Below, piece by piece: positions 41,126 to 53,045 of a stretch of 64,000 bases of DNA. Source of the stretch: Terriglobia bacterium (GTDB lineage Bacteria > Acidobacteriota > Terriglobia > Bryobacterales > Bryobacteraceae). Location: assembly GCA_010084195.1 (NCBI GenBank), contig RGPS01000002.1:1-64000 (forward strand). Reading direction: 5' to 3'. The stretch's first letter is position 1, and each line of letters starts with the position of its first letter. The notes below the pieces were generated by a model that saw nothing but the letters and a program-made list of their open reading frames with translations, was not told the DNA's origin and did no database searches. The translations under genes and the position numbers were made by a program.

Positions 41126-42031
41126 CTAAAAGCGATGGTCCCAGGCGTTTTGCCGAATCTGGCTTAGCTCGGCTTCGCTAAAGCCAAAGCGTGTGCGCGC
41201 CAGTTCGTATTCGCCCCGCAGGTCGCACTGAAAGATCCCGGGGTCGTCCGTGTTCAGGGTAATGATGACGCCCTGGTCGAACAACTTCCTTACAGGGTGA
41301 GCGTTAAGGGTTGGCACTGCGCCGGTGCAAACATTGCTGGTGATGCAGACTTCCAGGGGAATCTGTTCGGCGACAAGGCGGCGGATCAGTTCCTGATCAT
41401 CAATCGCCCGGATGCCGTGCCCGATACGTTCCGCACCAATATCCAGCGCTTGACGAACAGAATCCGCAGGCCCGGTCTCGCCGGCGTGGGCAGTCAGCCG
41501 GAGACCTGCGTCCTTCGCATAAGCGTAGGCCTCGCCGAAGAGATGGGCGGGACCTCGTAATTCATCCCCCCCAATGCCAAAGGAAACAGCACCGTCCCCG
41601 ACGAAATTTGCCGCGAGCCTCGCTATTTCCATAACATGCTCCGGCCCAAACTGCCGGATGGCGTCGAGGTTCCAGGCGATCTCCACCGGAGAGCCTTCTT
41701 GCGCCTCCCGGATCGCCACCCAGATATCTGAAAAATCGAACCCACGCCAGAGCGCCACACCGGCGGCCACTGTTACCTCGGCATAGGTAACGCCCTGGGC
41801 TGCCAGGTTGTCGAGCATCCGGCGCGTGATGAGGGCGTAGTCTTCGGGGCTATTCAGGCGTTGCGCAACGAATTTGAAGCAGTCGAGGAAGCCGGTGAAG
41901 TCGTGGAAATCCCAGAGTTGCGCAACCTGCTCCCTCGTGAGGTTCGGGTCCAGCAGAAGAATCGTTTCCTGATCGACAGTGCCTTCCAGATGCAGGTGTA
42001 TTTCGGCAAGAGGCGTCACAGTTACAATCAT
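41126..42031 (-). CDS. Adenosine deaminase-like protein
   Basis: The 301-residue protein is of the adenosine/adenine deaminase-like amidohydrolase family: [15 protein letters not shown] (HxH metal motif), [45 protein letters not shown] (catalytic HAGE and H), [12 protein letters not shown], and [11 protein letters not shown]. Metal ligands and the catalytic Glu/His pair are present. It might deaminate adenosine, aminodeoxyfutalosine or a related nucleoside. ATG 42031 is favoured; a longer frame upstream re-reads the divergent glgB start region. Only 21 bases separate it from glgB. Confidence 0.82.
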   Translation of the reverse strand: MIVTVTPLAEIHLHLEGTVDQETILLLDPNLTREQVAQLWDFHDFTGFLDCFKFVAQRLNSPEDYALITRRMLDNLAAQGVTYAEVTVAAGVALWRGFDFSDIWVAIREAQEGSPVEIAWNLDAIRQFGPEHVMEIARLAANFVGDGAVSFGIGGDELRGPAHLFGEAYAYAKDAGLRLTAHAGETGPADSVRQALDIGAERIGHGIRAIDDQELIRRLVAEQIPLEVCITSNVCTGAVPTLNAHPVRKLFDQGVIITLNTDDPGIFQCDLRGEYELARTRFGFSEAELSQIRQNAWDHRF

Positions 42032-42052
42032 CACACCTATAATGGAGGTGCC

Positions 42053-44245
42053 ATGACTGCCGCCGAAATAGAAGCGATTGCGGGCGGATGCCATGGTGAC
42101 GCCTTCAGCGTCCTCGGCCCGCATATCACCGACAGCGCCAAAGGCGCGAAGACCTGGGAAGTCCGGGCATTTCTCCCGCAGGCGAAAGCTGCCCGCGTTG
42201 TGCGCAGCGGTGCCGAGCCCGTCGTCATGACCCGGCAGCACACCGAAGGCTTCTTCGTCGCGTCATTCAAGCTGGAGCCGGGCGCTTACCAACTACAGCT
42301 CGAAGACTTCCAGGGCGGGTCGGCCACCCTCGAAGACCCCTATCGATTTGGCCCCATCATCAGTGAGTTTGACCTCCATCTGCATGCAGAGGGCAACCTC
42401 CATGAGACCTGGAATACCCTCGGGGCGCACGTCGCGCAGGTGGGTGATGTTTCCGGGATTCGGTTCGCAGTCTGGGCCCCAACCGCAGCTTACGTCTCAG
42501 TGGTGGGTGACTTCAACGAGTGGGACACACGTCGGCACCCGATGCGCCTGCGGAATTCCGGCATCTGGGAGATCTTCCTGCCGGATGCCAGACCGGGGCA
42601 CGCTTACAAGTATCTTGTGCGGTCAAAGGTGGATGGCCACCAGCAATTGAAGTCAGATCCTTTCGGGTTTGGCAGCGAGGTGCCACCCCGCTCCGCATCA
42701 GTAATTCGGGCCGTGGATACGTACGCGTGGAGTGACGGAGCCTGGCTGGAACGGAGGGCGGCGGCAAATCCCCTAAAGTCCCCCATGTCGATTTACGAAC
42801 TACACCTGGGTTCGTGGAAGCGGCATGAAGATGGCACGCCTCTGAGCTACCGGGAACTGGCAGTCGATCTGGTCAGTTATGTGAAGCGGATGGGCTACAC
42901 CCACATTGAACTGCTGCCTGTCGTGGAGCATCCGTTCACCGGGTCCTGGGGCTATCAGGTAATTGGGTACTTTGCGCCCACGTCCCGCTTTGGTGATCCC
43001 GACGACTTCCGGTACTTCGTGGACGCTTGCCACCAGGCTGGGATTGGCGTGATTGTGGACTGGGTGCCAGCCCACTTCCCGCGCGACGCACATGGTCTGG
43101 CGAAGTTCGACGGCACCGCCCTGTACGAACATGCCGACCCGAGGCAGGGCGAACACACCGAGTGGGGCACGCTGATCTTTAACTTCGGTCGCAATGAGGT
43201 CCGGCAGTTCCTGATCGCGTCCGCTATTTTCTGGCTGCGTGAGTATCACATTGACGGCCTGCGTGTGGATGCCGTGGCGTCGATGCTCTACCTCGATTAC
43301 GCACGCGAACCAGGCGGCTGGATTCCGAACCGTTTTGGCGGACGGGAGAATTTGGAGGCAATCGAGTTCCTGAAGAGGTTCAACGAACTGGCCCACCAGG
43401 TACCTGGCGCGTTCACGATTGCCGAGGAATCCACCTCATTCCCGGGAGTAACCCGACCTGTCTACGCCGGGGGCCTGGGCTTCACCATGAAGTGGAACAT
43501 GGGCTGGATGCACGACATGTTCCGCTACTTTGCGGCCGACCCTGTCTACCGGAAACATCTGCACAACCACATCACCTTCAGCCTGCTGTACGCCTTCACC
43601 GAAAATTTCGTCCTGCCGATCTCGCATGATGAGGTGGTCTACGGCAAGCGTTCGCTCCTCAACAAAATGCCGGGCGACCAGTGGCAGCGCTTCGCCAATG
43701 TCCGGGCCTTCCTGGGCTATATGTTCACCCATCCTGGCAAGAAACTGCTGTTCATGGGCTGTGATATTGCGGACTGGAACGAGTGGAATCATGACTCGTC
43801 CGTGCCATGGAAGATCGAGGAATTTGCGGATCACGCGGGCGTCCAGAGCCTCGTTCGGGAGTTGAACAGGCTCGTCACACACGAGAAAGCGCTGCACGAG
43901 GTGGATTTTGCGCACGCCGGCTTTGAGTGGATCGATTTCCGCGATGTGGAAAGCTCGGTAATTTCGTTCCTGCGGAGAGGCGAGAAACCCGAGGACTGCA
44001 TGGTGGTGGTATGCAATTTCACGCCCCGAATGCGCACGTCTTATTCGGTCGGGGTTCCCGAGGCAGGGTTCTACGAAGAGATGCTGAACACCGACGCCGT
44101 GGAGTTTGGCGGCTCGGGTAAAGGAAATCTCGGCGGGGTCGAGGCATCAACCGAGGCCCGCCATGGTCGCCCCGCCAGTATTACGATCACGCTGCCCCCT
44201 CTGGCCGTGGTCGCATTCAAGCGCAGACCCTCCGCCACTCAGTAG
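42053..44245 (+). CDS. glgB: 1,4-alpha-glucan branching enzyme GlgB
   Basis: The 730-residue protein has an N-terminal branching-enzyme domain, a CBM48-like module ([22 protein letters not shown]) and a GH13 catalytic barrel with [19 protein letters not shown] (nucleophile Asp near residue 406), [12 protein letters not shown] (acid/base Glu, ~459) and [15 protein letters not shown] (third acidic residue). It adds alpha-1,6 branches to glycogen. GGAGGT (42044-42049) lies 3 bases before ATG 42053. Length is normal. Longer in-frame starts are on the deaminase gene. Confidence 0.96.
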   Translation: MTAAEIEAIAGGCHGDAFSVLGPHITDSAKGAKTWEVRAFLPQAKAARVVRSGAEPVVMTRQHTEGFFVASFKLEPGAYQLQLEDFQGGSATLEDPYRFGPIISEFDLHLHAEGNLHETWNTLGAHVAQVGDVSGIRFAVWAPTAAYVSVVGDFNEWDTRRHPMRLRNSGIWEIFLPDARPGHAYKYLVRSKVDGHQQLKSDPFGFGSEVPPRSASVIRAVDTYAWSDGAWLERRAAANPLKSPMSIYELHLGSWKRHEDGTPLSYRELAVDLVSYVKRMGYTHIELLPVVEHPFTGSWGYQVIGYFAPTSRFGDPDDFRYFVDACHQAGIGVIVDWVPAHFPRDAHGLAKFDGTALYEHADPRQGEHTEWGTLIFNFGRNEVRQFLIASAIFWLREYHIDGLRVDAVASMLYLDYAREPGGWIPNRFGGRENLEAIEFLKRFNELAHQVPGAFTIAEESTSFPGVTRPVYAGGLGFTMKWNMGWMHDMFRYFAADPVYRKHLHNHITFSLLYAFTENFVLPISHDEVVYGKRSLLNKMPGDQWQRFANVRAFLGYMFTHPGKKLLFMGCDIADWNEWNHDSSVPWKIEEFADHAGVQSLVRELNRLVTHEKALHEVDFAHAGFEWIDFRDVESSVISFLRRGEKPEDCMVVVCNFTPRMRTSYSVGVPEAGFYEEMLNTDAVEFGGSGKGNLGGVEASTEARHGRPASITITLPPLAVVAFKRRPSATQ

Positions 44246-44262
44246 GGCTATTCTGGTAGTCC

Positions 44263-45834
44263 ATGCGCTACGACGCGATTATTGTTGGCGGCGGTCACAA
44301 CGGGCTCGTCTGCGCGGCCTATCTGGCAAAGGCCGGAAAACAGGTTTTGGTTCTCGAGCGCCGCGAGATGTTAGGCGGCTGCGCGGTAACCGAAGAACTT
44401 TGGCCGGGGTATAAGGTCTCCACCGGAGCCTACCTCGTCAGCCTCCTGCAGGAGCGGATTGTGCGGGAACTGGAACTGGAGAAGCACGGGTACCATGTCA
44501 TCCCCAAAGACCCGGCTTTTTTCTCGGTGTATCCAGACGGGCGGCATCTGTTCTTCTGGCAGGATGAGCGAAAAACGCTGGCAGAAATCGCGAAGTTCAG
44601 CAAGCGCGACGCCGAGCAATTCCCCAAGTATGAAGCCTGGCTGGAAGGTTTGGCCCGCATTGTGGAATCGCTCTTGCTTGTTACGCCGCCCGCTCTCCCC
44701 CCGCGTAAGGCCTCCGATTTCGTGGACTATCTGAAGCTTCTGGCGAAGTTTCGGGGCCTTGGCCCCCGCGAAATCACCGGCCTGGTGAAGATTTTCACTC
44801 AGTCTGCAGCGGACCTGCTCGACGAGTGGTTCGAATCCCCTGAGATCAAAGTCACGCTGGCGACCGACGGCGTAATTGGGGCCAATGGCGGCCCCAGGTC
44901 GCAGGGCACGGCCTATATCCTGATGCACCACTGTATGGGGGGCGTGAACGGGAAACGGGGTCTGTGGGGCTTCGTGCGCGGCGGCATGGGGGCTGTGTCG
45001 GAAGCGATTGCGTCAGCCGCTCGCGCTGCCGGGGCCGAGATCCGAACCAACGCAGCCGTGCAGAAGTTTCTGGTGCGGGACGGCAGAGCCTGTGGCGTCG
45101 TAATGGAGAACGGCGACGAATTCCATGCACCCGTCATCGCATCGAATCTGGACCCCAAGCAGACTTTTCTGCAATTGGCAGATCCGCGCGATCTGGAGCC
45201 GGAGTTCCTGCAGGCGATCCGCCACTATCGCGTAGAGGGCACGTCCCTGAAGATGAATCTGGCGCTGGACGGGCTCCCGGATTTCACCGCGCTGCCTGGC
45301 ACGCCGGGCCCCCAACATGGAGCGACCATGCATATTTGCCCCTCCATCGACTACGTGGAACGTGCCTGGGACGATGCCAAGTACGGGCGACCGTCGCAGA
45401 ATCCTTTGCTGGAAATGACGTGTGCCAGCATGTACGACGATTCCATTGCCCCGAAAGGCAAGCACCTGATGGGCATCTTCCTGCAGTACGCGCCCTACAC
45501 GCTCCGGGATGCCTCATGGGATGACCTGCGCGAGCCGTATGGGGACCGGGTTTTGGAAGTGATCTCGGAGTACGCGCCAAACATGCGGGATATAGTGCAG
45601 GAACGCCAGGTTCTGAGCCCTCTGGATCTGGAGCGGCGTTTTGGAATCTCCGGCGGGAACATCTTCCACGGGGAAATGGGTCTGGACCAGATGTTCGTCC
45701 TGCGCCCTGTAGCCGGGTGGGCGAGGTACAAAACACCGATCGACGGCCTGTGGCTCTGTGGGTCAGGAGCGCACCCCGGCGGTGGCGTGATGGGTGCGCC
45801 CGGTTACAATGCAGCTCGGGAGATTCTTCGATGA
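44263..45834 (+). CDS. FAD-dependent oxidoreductase, phytoene-dehydrogenase/PYROXD2-like
   Basis: The 523-residue protein has the dinucleotide-binding start AIIVGGGHNGLVCAAYLAKAG, LERREMLGGCAVTEE, and the C-terminal FAD motif LWLCGSGAHPGGGVMGAPGYNAA. The whole matches the PYROXD2/phytoene-desaturase-like family. Central segments such as GGMGAVSEAIASAARAAGAEI fit. Substrate is unknown; no other carotenoid genes are nearby. Overlaps the next gene by 4 bases. Confidence 0.85.
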   Translation: MRYDAIIVGGGHNGLVCAAYLAKAGKQVLVLERREMLGGCAVTEELWPGYKVSTGAYLVSLLQERIVRELELEKHGYHVIPKDPAFFSVYPDGRHLFFWQDERKTLAEIAKFSKRDAEQFPKYEAWLEGLARIVESLLLVTPPALPPRKASDFVDYLKLLAKFRGLGPREITGLVKIFTQSAADLLDEWFESPEIKVTLATDGVIGANGGPRSQGTAYILMHHCMGGVNGKRGLWGFVRGGMGAVSEAIASAARAAGAEIRTNAAVQKFLVRDGRACGVVMENGDEFHAPVIASNLDPKQTFLQLADPRDLEPEFLQAIRHYRVEGTSLKMNLALDGLPDFTALPGTPGPQHGATMHICPSIDYVERAWDDAKYGRPSQNPLLEMTCASMYDDSIAPKGKHLMGIFLQYAPYTLRDASWDDLREPYGDRVLEVISEYAPNMRDIVQERQVLSPLDLERRFGISGGNIFHGEMGLDQMFVLRPVAGWARYKTPIDGLWLCGSGAHPGGGVMGAPGYNAAREILR

Positions 45835-46970
45835 AATGGCTCGCGGGATTGTTGCTGGGGACCAGCATGTTTGCGGCATCACCGCTGGTGGTGGTTTCGA
45901 TCGATGGCCTGGACAATCGGTACTTGACTGAGGCAGATAAGCTCGGCCTCAAAACGCCGAACCTTCGAAAGCTGATGCGAGAGGGGCAGACTTCCAGGGG
46001 CGTGATTGGGTCGGTGCCGACGGTCACCTGGCCCTCGCACGTGACGATTATCACCGGTGTAGACCCCGTGAAACACGGAATTCTGTCCAATTGGCGTCCG
46101 CCGGGAGAGAAATACCTCAAATACAGCCAGATCCAGGTCCCAACGCTGCTCGGGGCGGCACACGCGGCGGGGATCACAACTGCGTCGGTCAACTGGCCAA
46201 CTACGCTGGACTCGCCCGATATCGACTGGAACCTGCCCGAGGTCTTTGCGAAACGCCGGGGTGGGTTTATGGACTTGAAGTCCATTGAGGCAAAGGCAAA
46301 ACCCGTGGACCTGGTGAAGCGGATCGCTGCCGATTATCCCTCCTTTGCGACCGAGTGGATGGATGACCGCACACGAACCCAGGCCGTCGTCTGGCTCCTG
46401 AAGAACGCGAAACCCGGCCTGCTGCTGGTACATCTGGTGGACCTGGACAGTGAGCAGCACGACAACGGTCCGTTCTCGCGCGAGGCCATCGCACAACTGG
46501 AACATCTGGATTCGCTGTTGGGGCAGATTTTGGCGGCTGTACCGAAGGGTGGCAGGCTGGCACTGGTTTCCGACCACGGCTTCGACCGCGTAGACCGGAT
46601 TACGAATCCGCAGGCCGGGGCTCCGAATGCGGTGCAAACGCCGGGCCTGGTTGTCGCACGGGACGAGGCGACCGCAGCGCTCCTCCGCAAACAGGATGGA
46701 GTGGGCCGAGAGGTGCCTCTGGCTGAATACGCGAGTTTCCCGTCCAATCTGCCCGCGAAGCCCGACGCTGTCTTCGAGCCGTCACCGGGAGTGATGTTTG
46801 GGGCGAAACCCGGCCCGGCAGAGGAGATCGGCAACCATGGCCATTGGCCGATGAGGTACCGTTCGGTTTACGTTCTGTGGGGGACAGGGCTGCGCCGAGA
46901 GAGTCTGCCCGAGTTCCCTATGAAAGAAATTGCGGGGCGGCTGGCCACGGCAATGGGTCTGAAGTTTTAG
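45831..46970 (+). CDS. Secreted alkaline-phosphatase-fold phosphodiesterase/pyrophosphatase
   Basis: The 379-residue protein has a signal peptide (WLAGLLLGTSMFAAS) and the NPP/type I phosphodiesterase fold: LVVVSIDGLDNRYL (metal Asp), VPTVTWPSHVTIITG (nucleophile Thr in TWPSH), LLVHLVDLDSEQH, LALVSDHGFD and GNHGHWP (metal ligands). It should hydrolyse phosphodiester or phosphosulfate-type bonds in the periplasm. ATG 45831 overlaps the FAD oxidoreductase stop (ATGA); longer frames re-read that gene. Confidence 0.85.
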   Translation: MKWLAGLLLGTSMFAASPLVVVSIDGLDNRYLTEADKLGLKTPNLRKLMREGQTSRGVIGSVPTVTWPSHVTIITGVDPVKHGILSNWRPPGEKYLKYSQIQVPTLLGAAHAAGITTASVNWPTTLDSPDIDWNLPEVFAKRRGGFMDLKSIEAKAKPVDLVKRIAADYPSFATEWMDDRTRTQAVVWLLKNAKPGLLLVHLVDLDSEQHDNGPFSREAIAQLEHLDSLLGQILAAVPKGGRLALVSDHGFDRVDRITNPQAGAPNAVQTPGLVVARDEATAALLRKQDGVGREVPLAEYASFPSNLPAKPDAVFEPSPGVMFGAKPGPAEEIGNHGHWPMRYRSVYVLWGTGLRRESLPEFPMKEIAGRLATAMGLKF

Positions 46971-47158
46971 TTTTCGAATCCACATTCGGCTAATGCGGTT
47001 TCAAGCTGACAAGTTGCCTGAAACCAACAACGGAAGCTTGGCTCCCTTCGTGGACGTATCTGTGCAGCACGAGACATTGCTTGTGGGAACTTGCGACGTT
47101 ACACCATCGCTTCCCGCCCGCACCGGATGTGATAATCCTTTCAGGCAGGGATTGTGAG

Positions 47159-47458
47159 ATGCAGGCAGCCACTATCATTCGTACCCTTCGCGAACATGAG
47201 GGAAAATTGCGCTCCGTAGGTGTGGAACACCTCTCTCTATTTGGCTCTTGGGCGCGAGGCAGCGCAGACCCGGCTCTCTCCGATATCGATCTCATTGCCG
47301 ATTTCGACTCCGCCCGTGAGTATTCGTTGCTGGACCGGGTGCGGCTTGAGAACCGCCTCGCAGACATACTGGGAGCCAAAGTGGACCTGGTTCCCGCGCC
47401 GGCGCTGAAGGATGGCATCCGGGAACGCGCAGTTCGCGAGGCAGTGAGCGCCTTTTAG
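47159..47458 (+). CDS. mntA: MntA-type minimal nucleotidyltransferase antitoxin
   Basis: The 99-residue protein has the minimal nucleotidyltransferase signature GSWARGSADPALSDIDLIADF with the catalytic aspartates in SDIDL and the third in VDLVPAP. It matches MNT-domain antitoxins that inactivate HepT toxins by AMPylation. ATG 47159 is preferred. The 188 bases before it hold no recognisable gene. The partner HepT that normally follows is frameshifted, so this antitoxin is now probably an orphan. Confidence 0.85.
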   Translation: MQAATIIRTLREHEGKLRSVGVEHLSLFGSWARGSADPALSDIDLIADFDSAREYSLLDRVRLENRLADILGAKVDLVPAPALKDGIRERAVREAVSAF

Positions 47459-47459
47459 A

Positions 47460-48015
47460 TATTTCAGCCGAGCCTTTCGGGACATTGCGGACGCGATCAG
47501 CCTGATTCTCTGAAGATCCGAGGACCATCGCGGCGGTCGAGCGCAAGCTGCGGGTTATCAGCGAAGCGGCGATTCGACTGGGCCAGGAAGCGGAACTTCG
47601 CTGTCCGGGACCACCCTGGGGAGAGATCAGGGGTATCGGCAATTGGCTGCGCCACCAATATGACGCCGTTGAGTTGCCGGTCATATGGAAGACCGTGCGT
47701 GACGATCTTCCGCCTCTCAAGGCCGCAGTACTCCGCACTCTGGCTAAGCTGGCACCGCCTTCGTCGAGTGTGGGGGGGGAGGCAAAAAGAATATTGTTGA
47801 GCTTGGCTGATCCGCAGTTTGATCTCCTGCTGACGCTCGACAAGAATCTGTCCTACCAGCAGAATCTGGATACCAAACGAACTGCCGTGCTTATCGTTCG
47901 GGCACGGTCAAACCGAATTCAGGACCTGCTCCCGGTCATCCCCGAATGTCTTGCAGCGCTGGAGCGTATTCAATGGCAGCCGGTAGTCCGCGTCGATTCG
48001 TTTCCTCCGCAGTAG
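47460..48015 (+). pseudogene. Frameshifted hepT fused in frame to a DUF5615 fragment
   Basis: One frame (from 47457) gives RAFRDIADAISLI and stops at 47511; the next frame, open from 47506, continues SEDPRTIAAVERKLRVISEAA, IRGIGNWLRHQYDAVELP, WKTVRDDLPPLKAAVLRTL. These are the start, middle and end of a DUF86/HepT toxin with ~10 residues missing at the shift. The catalytic HEPN arginine region reads GNWLRH. After the HepT end the same frame runs without a stop into LLSLADPQFDLLLTLDKNL, the C-terminal half of a DUF5615 protein, up to TAG at 48013-48015. TTG 47674 would start a chimeric 113-residue product. Confidence 0.7.
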
Positions 48016-48129
48016 GACCCTGAATTGATGCGAACCGCCACTCCCGGTTCCAGATTGTCCGTGCTTGGGGTTGCAAGCTGAGCGCGTAAGCACTGAGACC
48101 AGGCTCTCAGACAGATTTTCCAGACTTCC

Positions 48130-48825
48130 CTACCAGGTAAACGGAATTCCCGGCGTCAATTCCAGGATCTTCGTTGCGACTGCCAGGTCCTGCAACGCGG
48201 AAGGCCTGCCCACCAGAGGCGGAAAGGTCCCGAAGTGCATCGGGATCACGGTTTCGGCCTGTAGCAATCGGCAAGCCAGTGCCGCTTCCCGGGGGCCCAT
48301 CGTATAAAAGTCGCCAATCGGCAGGAATGCCAGACTGGGCTTGTAGAGTTCGGCAATCAGCGCCATATCGCTGAAAACATTGGTATCGCCAGCGAAGTAG
48401 AGGGTTCTGCCTTCCGGCAGGGTGATCACATACCCAGCTGCTTCGCCTCCATAGACGATGCTGCCGTCATCCTCGCTGATACCGCAACTGTGCACCGCAT
48501 GGGTCATCGTCACGGTGACCGAACCAGCCTGTTGAGATCCGCCCTTGTTCATGCCGGAACAGGTTTCCACGCCTTTACGTCCCAGCCAGTGGGCCGTCTC
48601 GTAGATGGCAACCACTTTTGAACCGAACTTTTTGGCCAAAGGAATCGCATCATGTATATGGTCAAAGTGCCCGTGGGAAATCAGAATTGTGTCACAGCGG
48701 GTGATCTCGAAACCCGCCGGGTACGCCGGATTCCCCGTGAGCCACGGGTCGCAAATGATCGTCTCTCCGTCGGGGAGTACCAACTGAAAGGTGCCGTGTC
48801 CGAGCCATGTGATTTCTATCGCCAT
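48130..48825 (-). CDS. UPF0173-like metal-dependent MBL hydrolase
   Basis: The 231-residue protein matches the UPF0173 family: ITWLGHGTFQLVLPDGETIICDPWLTGN, ILISHGHFDHIHDAIPLAKK, MTHAVHSCGI, LYFAGDTNVFSDM, VIPMHFGTFPPLVG. All MBL metal motifs are present. The physiological substrate of this family is unknown. ATG 48825 (MAIEITWLG) is preferred; a longer frame adds ~24 unmatched residues. Divergent from secA, 103 bases apart. Confidence 0.87.
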   Translation of the reverse strand: MAIEITWLGHGTFQLVLPDGETIICDPWLTGNPAYPAGFEITRCDTILISHGHFDHIHDAIPLAKKFGSKVVAIYETAHWLGRKGVETCSGMNKGGSQQAGSVTVTMTHAVHSCGISEDDGSIVYGGEAAGYVITLPEGRTLYFAGDTNVFSDMALIAELYKPSLAFLPIGDFYTMGPREAALACRLLQAETVIPMHFGTFPPLVGRPSALQDLAVATKILELTPGIPFTW

Positions 48826-48928
48826 CGAGGCGATTATGCCACAGCCTTCCGAGCGTGGCTTCCCAACGTGGCTTCCAGACTGACCCCCATCACGCAAGGC
48901 AAGCTAAACTGAAGGAGCCCCCCTAATT

Positions 48929-51760
<2,832 letters not shown>

Positions 51761-51785
51761 TCGAAAGCAGGCAACCAGGCTTGAA

Positions 51786-53045
51786 TCACTCGTAGCGAAG
51801 CGCTTCGATCGGATTCAGCCTGGACGCCTTCAGCGCGGGTAACAGCCCGGCGATCAGGCCTATCAACTCCAGCACCAGCGTGGAGGTAATCACGGCAAAC
51901 TGCGAGATGTGCAGGTGGATGTCACCTTGCCCTGTTTCATCCTTAAAGATTGGGCCCAGCAAAGGCAGAGTGCCGATACCGGCAGTGGCCCCCCAGGCGA
52001 TCAACACGCCGAACAGACCTCCAACCGTGACGATAACCATCGCTTCAAAGAGGAACTGCAGCAGGATGGCCCCTCTGGTTGCGCCAATCGACTTGAGAAC
52101 ACCGATCTCGCGGGTTCGCTGTGTCACCGAAACCAGCATGATGTTGGCCAGCCCGACGCCGCCGATAGCCAGAGTCAGCGCACCGATCAACCCCAGCAGA
52201 ACCTGCAGTCCGATCGACATCCCGTCGATAACCTTCATGAACTCGTTGAATACGATGACTTCCAGAGCCCTCTCATCGTTGGGGGAGAAATTATGCAACC
52301 GCCCCATCGTCGCCCGGATCTCTTTGACTGCCTGCGCGCGAAAAAGAGGATTTGCCGGAGTCCAGACGAAGTTCTCCGGATACTTGATGTTTCGAAACAT
52401 CGAAGCCGTGGAGTAAGGAATAAAGAGACACTGGTTATCGGGCGTGTTGTAGTTCGAGATTTGCGTCTTCGTCCGCAGGATCCCCACCACCTGAAACTGA
52501 GTGCCCTTAATGGTGATGAACTCACCAACCGGATTGATCTCGCCAAAGAGCTTTTCCGCAGCCTTTGATCCGATTACAGCGACTCTCGCCCGACTGACGT
52601 CGTCTTCGGGCGACAGCCAGCGCCCATCGGACAGTGTCATATTCCGAACCCTGCCGTAAGGTGATTCCACCGCACGAATCGTGATGTTCTGTTGCCGGTA
52701 GCCGCGAACCACCATGGCATTGCGGACCAGAGCCTCGGGAGAAATGGCCGCAACCATAGGCACTGAGTCCCGAATCGCCGTCACATCATCGTATTCGATA
52801 CGAACCCGGTGCCCGGCACGTTCCCCACCAGCCTGCTTGGAGGTTTGGCCTCCAAAAACGAGAACCAGATCCTGCCCGACGGCCTGAAACGAAGACCTGA
52901 GCGCAAAGCCAAAACCTTCACCGTACGAATAGAGGATGACGAAACAAGACACGCCCCAGCCCAGGCTCAGCATGGTGAGAATGCTGCGCTGACGGTTGAA
53001 GCGCAACGCGGCCATGGCCTCAGATAAAATCGCACGCAGCGTCAT
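51786..53045 (-). CDS. MacB-like ABC permease (no ATPase domain), second copy
   Basis: The 419-residue protein has the MacB permease architecture: N-terminal helix (ILTMLSLGWGVSCFVILYSY), a large periplasmic domain (residues ~45-290; DVTAIRDSVP, GRWLSPEDDVSRARVAVIG, FITIKGTQFQVVGIL), and three C-terminal helices with TREIGVLKSIGATRGAILLQFLFE and LKASRLNPIEALRYE. The canonical ATP-binding half is absent. ATG 53045 overlaps the other permease's stop by 4 bases. It would form a heterodimer with that protein (inference). Confidence 0.85.
   Translation of the reverse strand: MTLRAILSEAMAALRFNRQRSILTMLSLGWGVSCFVILYSYGEGFGFALRSSFQAVGQDLVLVFGGQTSKQAGGERAGHRVRIEYDDVTAIRDSVPMVAAISPEALVRNAMVVRGYRQQNITIRAVESPYGRVRNMTLSDGRWLSPEDDVSRARVAVIGSKAAEKLFGEINPVGEFITIKGTQFQVVGILRTKTQISNYNTPDNQCLFIPYSTASMFRNIKYPENFVWTPANPLFRAQAVKEIRATMGRLHNFSPNDERALEVIVFNEFMKVIDGMSIGLQVLLGLIGALTLAIGGVGLANIMLVSVTQRTREIGVLKSIGATRGAILLQFLFEAMVIVTVGGLFGVLIAWGATAGIGTLPLLGPIFKDETGQGDIHLHISQFAVITSTLVLELIGLIAGLLPALKASRLNPIEALRYE

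Noticed and set aside
44828..44840. GGTTCGAATCCCC resembling a tRNA T-loop
   Set aside because: It lies within the FAD oxidoreductase reading frame, with no cloverleaf arms or acceptor stem around it.
46971..47158. 188-base stretch before mntA
   Set aside because: No reading frame with family features and no clear promoter or hairpin; I see nothing that can be called.
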